A stretch of DNA of 9,405 bases from Streptomyces sp. NRRL WC-3549. Its GTDB lineage: Bacteria; Actinomycetota; Actinomycetes; Streptomycetales; Streptomycetaceae. The notes under the pieces are model-generated. The model did no database searches, was not told the origin of the DNA, and saw nothing but the letters and a program-made list of their open reading frames with translations. Positions 4,929-9,405 of the stretch are shown one piece after another (position 1 is the stretch's first letter; the number at the start of each line of letters is the position of its first letter). The position numbers were made by a program, and so were the translations under genes. The stretch lies in the NCBI RefSeq assembly GCF_000721935.1, contig NZ_KL585438.1, positions 3,403 to 12,807 of the forward strand. The letters are read 5' to 3'.

Positions 4929-6437
4929 TCAGCCGGACCGGTCCAGCGACCGTGCCGTGGTCGCGTCCGTACGCTTCTCCGCGCTCCCGGCCATGGGTGC
5001 GGAGGCGCGGCCCTGCCGTCCCGTCCGCCTCGGCAGCCACACCAGCATCATGGCCGCGCCCACCAGCAGCACCACCGTGGCCGTGCGGAAGGCCAGGGCG
5101 TAACCGGCGGTGACCTCCGCCGCCCCGGTGGAACCGCCGGTGCGGGCCGCCGCGACCGTGGACAGCACCGCGAGGCCCAGCGCGCCGCCCATCGTGCGGG
5201 AGGTGTTGACGAGGCCCGAGACGAGTCCGGCATCCCCGGGCGCCGCGCCGGAGGTCGCCAGCGTGGCCAGCGGGGTGGAGGCCAGCCCGGCTCCGGCCAT
5301 CATGAGGACGCCGGGCAGGCAGATGGCGGTGAGGTAGGCGCCGTCGGGCCCCATCGTCGACTGCCATCCGAAGCCGGCGGCGGCGACCAGGACCCCGGTC
5401 ACCGCGAGGCTCTTGGCACCGATGCGGGCCATCAGCCGGGGCGCGGCCGTCGATCCGAGGACGACGGCGGCGGAGGTCGGCATCAGGGCAAGCCCGGCCT
5501 TCAACGGCGTGTAGCCCAGCACGTTCTGGGCGTAGACGGTCATGAAGTACCACATGCAGAAGGTGGCCGAGCCCATCAGCAGCATGGACACGTTGGCGGA
5601 GGACACCGCCCGTACCCCGAGCACCCGCAGCGGCATCAGCGGGGCGGCCGTACGTGCCTCGACCAGGACGAAGAGTCCGAGCAGGGCCAGTCCGCCGAGC
5701 AGGGGCACCAGGGTCTCCGGGGCGCTCCAGCCCGCCGCCTCGGTCTGCACGATGCCGTACGCCACCGTCGCGAGGCCCACCGTGACGAGCACCGCGCCCG
5801 CCAGGTCGACCCGGCGCCGGTCGCCGGCCCGGCCCTCGGCGAGCCACAGGGCGGCGCCGACGAGGACCAGCGCGCCCACGGGCACGTTGATGAGCAGGAC
5901 CCAGCGCCAGGACAGGGCGTCGGTGAGTATCCCGCCGATCAGTCCGCCGGCCGCCCCGCCGCCCGCGCCGACCGCCATCCAGGTGCCGATCGCCTTGGTG
6001 CGGGCGGGGCCCTCGGGGACGGCGGCGGTCAGGATGGTGAGCGTCGCCGGGGAGAGGACCGCGGCGCCCAGCCCCTGGCCGGCCCGGGCGGCGAGGAGCT
6101 GCCAGCCCTCCTGGGCGAGCCCGCCCGCCAGGGACGCGGCGGTGAAGAGGCCGAGCCCGGTCAGGAACATCCGTTTGCGGCCGTAGATGTCGGCGGCGCG
6201 CCCGCCCAGCAGCATGAACCCGGCGAACGCGATCGAGTAGGCGTTCACCACCCACTGGAGCCCGGACACGCTCAGCGCCAGGTCGGTGCGCATCGAGGGC
6301 AGGGCCACATTGACGACGGACACGTCGAGGACGACGAGGAACTGACCGGTGCAGGCGGCCACGACCACGGCCCAGGTGCGGGTCCTCGATCGGGTGGGCG
6401 GCCCTTCGGGGGCGGAGACGTCAACCATGACCGTCAT
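4929..6437 (-). CDS. DHA2-type MFS drug exporter, 14 transmembrane segments (EmrB/QacA subfamily)
   Basis: About 502 residues from ATG 6437 (MTVMVDVSAPEG). I count 14 hydrophobic segments, from WAVVVAACTGQFLVV near residue 22 to ATVVLLVGAAMMLVWLP near the end. Family landmarks are FLVVLDVSVVNVALP with Asp38 in TM1, motif A (GGRAADIYGRKR, residues about 78-89) in the TM2-TM3 loop, and the DHA2 antiporter motif region in TM5 (AVGAGGGAAGGLIGG) followed by WRWVLLINVPVG. It is a plasma-membrane proton-coupled exporter of small, often toxic or antibiotic compounds; the substrate cannot be read from sequence. The C-terminal 30 residues are polar and cytoplasmic. An ATG at 6428 (MVDVSAP) is an alternative start, because GAGAG is better spaced for it; an upstream frame to 6515 has no coding character. 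It is divergent from a second pump at 6688. Confidence 0.93.
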   Translation of the reverse strand: MTVMVDVSAPEGPPTRSRTRTWAVVVAACTGQFLVVLDVSVVNVALPSMRTDLALSVSGLQWVVNAYSIAFAGFMLLGGRAADIYGRKRMFLTGLGLFTAASLAGGLAQEGWQLLAARAGQGLGAAVLSPATLTILTAAVPEGPARTKAIGTWMAVGAGGGAAGGLIGGILTDALSWRWVLLINVPVGALVLVGAALWLAEGRAGDRRRVDLAGAVLVTVGLATVAYGIVQTEAAGWSAPETLVPLLGGLALLGLFVLVEARTAAPLMPLRVLGVRAVSSANVSMLLMGSATFCMWYFMTVYAQNVLGYTPLKAGLALMPTSAAVVLGSTAAPRLMARIGAKSLAVTGVLVAAAGFGWQSTMGPDGAYLTAICLPGVLMMAGAGLASTPLATLATSGAAPGDAGLVSGLVNTSRTMGGALGLAVLSTVAAARTGGSTGAAEVTAGYALAFRTATVVLLVGAAMMLVWLPRRTGRQGRASAPMAGSAEKRTDATTARSLDRSG

Positions 6438-6687
6438 ACTCTCAGGCGCTCTGTGCCCCGTACATCCGCTGGTGGTCCCGCCCCGGCCTCCACCGGGCGG
6501 CGTAGGACCTCTCACCGTTCTTCGTGCGAACCGGCGCGTATTTCAACCCCGTTCATCGGAATATCGCACTCGTAAGAAAGGTTTCAGTGTGCACACACTT
6601 GGTGGTGGGTGCTGCCCACCGGGTGCCGACGCATGCCCGGACCCACCCACCGCCCCTTTCGCTCTGCCCTGCCCGGAGGCCATACGT
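6438..6687. promoter_or_regulatory. Shared regulatory region between two divergent MFS genes
   Basis: This 250-base region is locally AT-richer around 6541-6600 than its surroundings, as expected for promoters. On the minus strand TTGAAA (6546-6541) could be a -35 for the leftward pump, but I see no good -10. It also contains a 10-base perfect palindrome at 6587-6596 and a possible leader ORF from 6587. No regulator gene is present between the pumps. Confidence 0.5.
6587..6596. promoter_or_regulatory. Palindrome GTGTGCACAC, possible operator core
   Basis: A 10-base perfect palindrome about 91 bases before the rightward MFS ATG. It coincides with the GTG of the possible leader ORF, so it may simply be coding. 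It is too short to assign to a regulator family. Confidence 0.2.
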
Positions 6688-6700
6688 ATGCAACGGATGA
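6587..6700 (+). CDS. Possible 37-codon leader ORF ending in an ATGA overlap
   Basis: GTG 6587 is preceded by a good ribosome binding site (GAAAGG at 6576-6581, 5 bases away), of the same form as those of the DUF397 genes in this window. The frame runs 37 codons (VCTHLVVGAAHRV to RPYVCNG) to a TGA at 6698-6700. That stop overlaps an in-frame ATG of the MFS gene (6697, Met4) as ATGA. The peptide has three Cys and several His codons, with no family resemblance and mixed third-position bases. It could be a translated leader coupling or attenuating the exporter, or a chance ORF. Confidence 0.28.
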   Translation: MCTHLVVGAAHRVPTHARTHPPPLSLCPARRPYVCNG

Positions 6701-8250
6701 CGCACGAACAGCTGACCGAGGATCCCTTCGGGCCGAAACAGGGCCGGAGAGCCGGCATCGTCCCCGTCCTCGCGTTCGCGGGCATCACGGTCGCCGTGAT
6801 GCAGACCCTGCTCGTCCCCGTCATCAAGGATCTGCCCACCCTGCTCGGCACCGCCCCGGCGAACGCCACCTGGGTGATGACCGCCACCCTGCTCGCCGGA
6901 GCCGTCGCGACCCCGATCATGGGTCGGCTCGGTGACCTCTTCGGCAAACGGCGGATGCTGCTCTCCAGCCTCGCGGTGATGGTGGTCGGTTCGCTGGTCT
7001 GCGCCTCGACGGACGAGCTCGTCGTCATGATCGCCGGCCGGGCCCTCCAGGGCTTCGCCATGGGCGCGATACCGCTGGGCATCGGCATCATGCGTGATGT
7101 GCTGCCGCGCGAGAAGCTCGGTTCGGCGATGGCCCTGATGAGCTCGTCGATCGGGGTGGGCGGCGGGCTGGCCCTGCCGGCCGCGGCGCTCGTGGCCCAG
7201 CACGCCGACTGGCACGCGCTGTTCCTCGGTTCGGCCGGGCTCGGTGTCCTCGCCATGGCCCTCGTCCTTCTCGCCGTCCCGGAATCCGCCCTGCGCGCCC
7301 CCGGGCGCTTCGACCTCCCCGGCGCGCTGGGGCTCGCCCTGGGCCTGGTCTGCCTGCTGCTCCCCGTGACCAAGGGCAGCGACTGGGGGTGGTCCTCGCC
7401 GCTCACGCTCGGACTGATCGCCGCGTCGCTGGTGATCCTGGTGCTGTGGGGACTGTTCGAACTGCGCAGCCCGGCGCCGCTGGTGGACCTGCGGACCAGT
7501 GCGCGCCGTGAGGTGCTGCTGACCAACCTCGTCTCGATCATGGTCGGCGTCGCGTTCTACGCGGTGTCGCTGGTGTTGCCGCAGCTGCTCCAGCTGCCTT
7601 CCTCGACCGGGTACGGCCTGGGGCAGTCGATGGTGGTGGCCGGGCTCTGCGTGGCGCCGCTGGGACTGACGATGATGTTCGTGGCCCCGCTGTACGCCCG
7701 CCTCTCCGCCCGCCGCGGCCCCAAGACCACCCTGATCCTGGGCATGCTCGTCATCGCCGTCGGGTACGGGGCGGGGCTCGGTCTGATGAGCGCCCCCTGG
7801 CAGACCGTGGTGATCGCCGTGGTGCTCGGGGCCGGGATCGGGCTCGCCTACTCCTCGCTGCCCGCGCTCATCATCGGCGCCGTCGACGCGTCCGAGACCG
7901 GGGCCGCCAACGGTCTCAACACGCTGATGCGGTCGATCGGCACCTCGCTGTCGAGCGCGGTCATCGGCATGGTGCTCGCCGGCACCTCGGTACGGATGGG
8001 GCCGGTGGACGTCCCCACCATGGAGGGGTTCCGGACCTCGTTCATGATCGCGACGGGCGCGGTGCTGGCCGGCCTGGTCCTGGCGGCGTTCCTCCCGTCG
8101 CCGCGTCCCGAGCGGCCGGTCCTGCTGGCGAGCAGTGCGGGCGACGCCCGCACCCCCTCGCCGTCCGCGGTGCGCTCCGCCGCCGTCAGCGCGCCGGAGC
8201 GTCGAACCGCGGCACCGTCGTCAGCAGAGGGGACACGTCCGTCCCCGTAG
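6688..8250 (+). CDS. Second DHA2-type MFS exporter, 14 transmembrane segments
   Basis: 520 residues from ATG 6688 (MQRMTHEQLTEDPFG), with GGAGG at 6675-6679, 8 bases upstream; ATG 6697 (Met4) is the alternative. Fourteen hydrophobic segments run from GIVPVLAFAGITVAVMQTLL (residue 23) to FMIATGAVLAGLVLAAFLP. Motif A is clear at about residues 79-89 (GRLGDLFGKRR). The TM5 motif is a variant, SSIGVGGGLALPAAALVA, and TM1 lacks the acidic LDxxIVNVALP motif that the neighbouring pump has, having MQTLLVPVIKDLP instead. The two pumps are therefore distant relatives, not duplicates. It is a predicted plasma-membrane proton-driven exporter of unknown substrate. The last ~50 residues are Pro/Ser/Ala-rich and disordered; their coding region overlaps the end of pepE on the other strand by 65 bases. 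Confidence 0.93.
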   Translation: MQRMTHEQLTEDPFGPKQGRRAGIVPVLAFAGITVAVMQTLLVPVIKDLPTLLGTAPANATWVMTATLLAGAVATPIMGRLGDLFGKRRMLLSSLAVMVVGSLVCASTDELVVMIAGRALQGFAMGAIPLGIGIMRDVLPREKLGSAMALMSSSIGVGGGLALPAAALVAQHADWHALFLGSAGLGVLAMALVLLAVPESALRAPGRFDLPGALGLALGLVCLLLPVTKGSDWGWSSPLTLGLIAASLVILVLWGLFELRSPAPLVDLRTSARREVLLTNLVSIMVGVAFYAVSLVLPQLLQLPSSTGYGLGQSMVVAGLCVAPLGLTMMFVAPLYARLSARRGPKTTLILGMLVIAVGYGAGLGLMSAPWQTVVIAVVLGAGIGLAYSSLPALIIGAVDASETGAANGLNTLMRSIGTSLSSAVIGMVLAGTSVRMGPVDVPTMEGFRTSFMIATGAVLAGLVLAAFLPSPRPERPVLLASSAGDARTPSPSAVRSAAVSAPERRTAAPSSAEGTRPSP

Positions 8251-8914
8251 GAAGCTCCCGCGGCGGGGTGCCGCGGGTGAACAGCCGGGCGGGGCGGGCG
8301 CCGTCGACGTGCGCCCGGTCGCCGTCGACCCTGAGCCAGGAACCCTCGCGCAGTCCGAGCACGGGGACGTCGTTCTCCTCCAGGAACTCGGTGAGCCGCT
8401 CCTCACGCGTCTCGCCCTTGTGGGTGCTGTCCGGGTCCGGGTCGAGGTAGTGCGGGTTGATCTGGAACGGCACCAGGTCCAGCGTCCCGAAGGACGGCGG
8501 CTGCACGATGGGCATGTCGTTGGTCGTACGCAGCGTCGGCGCGGCCATGTTGGTCCCGGCGCTGGCCCCCATGTAGGGCAGCCCGCCGCGCACGGCGTCG
8601 CGCACGGCCTCACGCAGTCCGGTGCGGTACAGGGCGTCGAGCAGCCGGAAGGAGTTGCCCCCGCCGATGAACACGGCGTCGCTCTCCGCGAGTACGGCGC
8701 CGGGGTCGGTGCCCTCGTGGACCCCGCGCACGGTGATACCGGCCGGCTCCAGGGCGCCGCGGACCCGGGCGGTGTACGTGTCGTGGTCGGCGAGGGCGTA
8801 CGGGACGAAGGCGAGGCGCGCGTTCGCCGGCAGGAACGACGTGACGGTATCGAGCGCGTGTTCCAGGTAACCGCGGCCGTACTGGGTGGAGTTGGAGAGC
8901 AGCAGCAGATTCAC
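8186..8914 (-). CDS. pepE: Peptidase E (alpha-aspartyl dipeptidase, family S51)
   Basis: 242 residues from GTG 8914 (VNLLLLSNSTQYGRGYLEHA), with GAGGAA about 4 bases upstream. The length is close to characterised PepE (about 230). PepE is a cytoplasmic serine peptidase that cleaves dipeptides with N-terminal aspartate, recycling peptides. The expected Ser-His-Glu triad is visible: Ser118 in PYMGASAGTNMA (nucleophile elbow), His154 in FQINPHYLDP and Glu189 in LGLREGSWL. The FIGGGNSFRLL block (residues about 82-92), diagnostic of the family, is also present. The N-terminal LLLLSNST strand matches the class I glutaminase-like fold. The gene lies 40 bases after the stop of the IclR-type gene and may be co-transcribed with it. 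Its 3' end overlaps the MFS gene tail-to-tail. Apparent longer frames to 9400 run into adapter sequence and are false. Confidence 0.94.
   Translation of the reverse strand: MNLLLLSNSTQYGRGYLEHALDTVTSFLPANARLAFVPYALADHDTYTARVRGALEPAGITVRGVHEGTDPGAVLAESDAVFIGGGNSFRLLDALYRTGLREAVRDAVRGGLPYMGASAGTNMAAPTLRTTNDMPIVQPPSFGTLDLVPFQINPHYLDPDPDSTHKGETREERLTEFLEENDVPVLGLREGSWLRVDGDRAHVDGARPARLFTRGTPPRELPTGTDVSPLLTTVPRFDAPAR
8257..8277 (+). terminator. Hairpin just after the rightward MFS gene, inside pepE
   Basis: CCCGCGGC at 8257-8264 and GCCGCGGG at 8270-8277 form a perfect 8-base stem with a 5-base loop, 6 bases past the MFS stop. It lies within the pepE coding region on the opposite strand, where it encodes the Thr-Arg-Gly-Thr-Pro-Pro-Arg stretch. 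Confidence 0.5.
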
Positions 8915-8954
8915 GGGGTTCCTCGGGTCGGACGGGTCGGACGGGTGGGGCGGC

Positions 8955-9038
8955 TCAGGTGGCGGTACGGGGGCGTCCCGCGCGGCCCTTGGGCCGCTGG
9001 GGCGGGCGGGTGAGCCGCTGTTCCAGCAGGTGCGCGGC
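8955..9038 (-). CDS. C-terminal fragment of a gene, probably the IclR-type regulator
   Basis: Reading leftward from 9038, 27 codons (AAHLLEQRLTRPPQRPKG and on to RPRTAT) end at a TGA (8957-8955), 40 bases before the pepE start. An amphipathic end, AAHLLEQRL, followed by a basic Pro/Arg tail, fits the last helix and tail of an IclR-family protein. It is cut on its upstream side by adapter sequence at 9039-9054. It is out of frame with the IclR fragment to the right, and the middle of the protein is missing. That both pieces come from one gene is inference. Confidence 0.5.
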   Translation of the reverse strand, partial: AAHLLEQRLTRPPQRPKGRAGRPRTAT

Positions 9039-9054
9039 GATGTGTATAAGAGAC
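9039..9054. other. Tn5 mosaic-end (Nextera adapter) remnant, sequencing artefact
   Basis: GATGTGTATAAGAGAC matches 16 of the 19 bases of the Nextera mosaic end AGATGTGTATAAGAGACAG, in the orientation that places an insert to its right. It is AT-rich in a very GC-rich setting and breaks a reading frame. It is not a natural element; it marks an assembly join. Confidence 0.95.
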
Positions 9055-9385
9055 GCCCGTGTCGTACTCGCCGACCGTCCAGGCGTACCCCTGGGCGCGG
9101 ACCTTCAGGAACTGCTGCTCCAGCAGGTCCGGGTCGGTGACGGTCCGGTCGGTGAAGCGCGCCATGGGGCGGCCCCGGAAGAGCCGGTGGCGCTGGTCGT
9201 CGGGCAGGTAGGCGTAGAAGGACTTGCTGGTGGCGCCGGCGTGCGCCGGGTAGAGCTCGCCGACCAGCGGGTAGTACCGCAGCGGCCCGGACTCCCCTTC
9301 CTCCGCCGCCACGCACCGCATGTGGAAGCTGTCCGGGAGGCAGAAGAGGACGGTGTCGCCGGTGGCGCGGCGCAGCTCCTCCAGG
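9055..9385 (-). CDS. IclR-family regulator, ligand-binding domain fragment, within an adapter-flanked insert
   Basis: From 9384 leftward, 110 codons encode part of an IclR C-terminal effector domain. It shows LEELRRATGDTVLFCLP at the start, GPLRYYPLVGELYPAHAGATSKSF (the usual Gly-x-x-x-Pro-x-x-x-x-Ala-x-x-Lys region), LPDDQRHRLF, ARFTDRTVTD and finally RAQGYAWTVGEYDTG. IclR proteins are dimeric DNA-binding regulators that sense small metabolites through this domain, often in catabolic pathways. The N-terminal winged helix and the end of the domain are absent. The 331-base piece is bounded on both sides by Nextera mosaic ends, the signature of a short library insert, so its placement next to 9038 is not proven. 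An apparent Met start (MCIRDS) at 9402 is translated adapter. Confidence 0.8.
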
Positions 9386-9405
9386 CTGTCTCTTATACAC
9401 ATCTC
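9386..9405. other. Full Tn5 mosaic end (Nextera adapter) at the contig end, artefact
   Basis: CTGTCTCTTATACACATCT at 9386-9404 is the complete 19-base mosaic end in reverse complement. The following C at 9405 fits the i7-side adapter, which continues CCGAGC, and not the i5 side, which continues GACGCT. The window therefore ends in untrimmed adapter. Confidence 0.97.

Noticed and set aside
4819..6255. Alternative minus-strand 478-codon frame inside the first MFS gene
   Set aside because: Same-strand shadow of the exporter in another frame; low-complexity Arg/Gly product, whereas the chosen frame has 14 membrane segments and MFS motifs.
6543..7541. Minus-strand 332-codon frame opposite the second MFS gene
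   Set aside because: Ser/Arg/Ala/Pro-rich antisense shadow with no start site or domain; the plus frame is a clear transporter.
8925..8942. Two direct GGGTCGGAC 9-mers before pepE
   Set aside because: A short GC-rich slippage repeat in a 40-base gap; no evidence of function.
8135..9013. Plus-strand 292-codon frame opposite pepE
   Set aside because: pepE has the full Ser-His-Glu active-site pattern; the opposite frame is a Gly/Val/Arg-rich shadow.
8186..9400. 404-codon minus-strand frame that would extend pepE to the right end
   Set aside because: The extension beyond 8914 reads through non-coding DNA, an IclR piece in the wrong frame and two adapters (MYKRQ start). The GTG at 8914 with a ribosome binding site is the real start.
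9039..9405. Tn5-like inverted ends suggesting a mobile element
   Set aside because: The ends are the engineered hyperactive mosaic end used in library preparation, not natural Tn5 ends. There is no transposase and no target-site duplication, and one end is at the contig terminus.
1..9405. Search for a defence, toxin-antitoxin or other novel multi-gene system
   Set aside because: No nuclease, helicase, reverse transcriptase, ATPase or toxin motifs were seen. The XRE/DUF397 pair is a known regulatory arrangement, and the left-edge cassette is too incomplete to claim a system.

Overview
The window is high-GC DNA with strong third-position GC bias, many GTG starts and purine-rich ribosome binding sites. 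It also carries an XRE/DUF5753 regulator paired with DUF397 proteins and an ALF-type repeat. Together these point to Streptomyces or a close relative. It reads as an accessory or species-variable chromosomal region and as the end of a draft contig, because the right end carries Illumina Nextera (Tn5 mosaic-end) adapter sequence.

Layout. (1) 1-1106, minus strand: three tightly packed genes, namely a helical protein vaguely like ESX/WXG100-associated proteins, a small gene with two apparent single-base frameshifts, and a membrane-anchored exported protein cut by the left edge. (2) 1107-1518: no convincing gene. (3) 1519-1806, plus strand: a small ORF with one ALF repeat, ending in a strong 13-bp hairpin shared with the convergent locus. 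(4) 1842-3134, minus strand: an XRE/DUF5753 regulator followed by two tandemly duplicated DUF397 genes. The duplication has a period of 250 bp and a 110-bp block of perfect identity. (5) 3240-4058, plus strand: two small conserved-type proteins of unknown function. (6) 4170-4811, plus strand: a NarL/LuxR response regulator with no kinase beside it and possibly a leaderless transcript. (7) 4929-8250: two divergent 14-TM DHA2-type MFS exporters around a 250-bp regulatory region, with a possible leader ORF before the rightward one. (8) 8186-8914, minus strand: a peptidase E (S51) gene whose 3' end overlaps the second MFS gene antisense by 65 bp. (9) 8955-9385, minus strand: pieces of an IclR-family regulator interrupted by adapter.

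How the parts relate. The XRE regulator and DUF397 genes form one functional unit, coupled by a GTGA stop/start overlap. The two MFS pumps probably share regulatory DNA, but no TetR/MarR-type regulator lies between them. The response regulator is convergent with the first pump and could regulate locally, but nothing in the sequence shows this. I see no CRISPR array, tRNA, rRNA, transposase or recognisable defence system. The most unusual biology is the partly homogenised DUF397 duplication and the leader-ORF arrangement at the second MFS gene. The most important caution is the adapter chimera from 9039 to the right end, which creates false ORFs.
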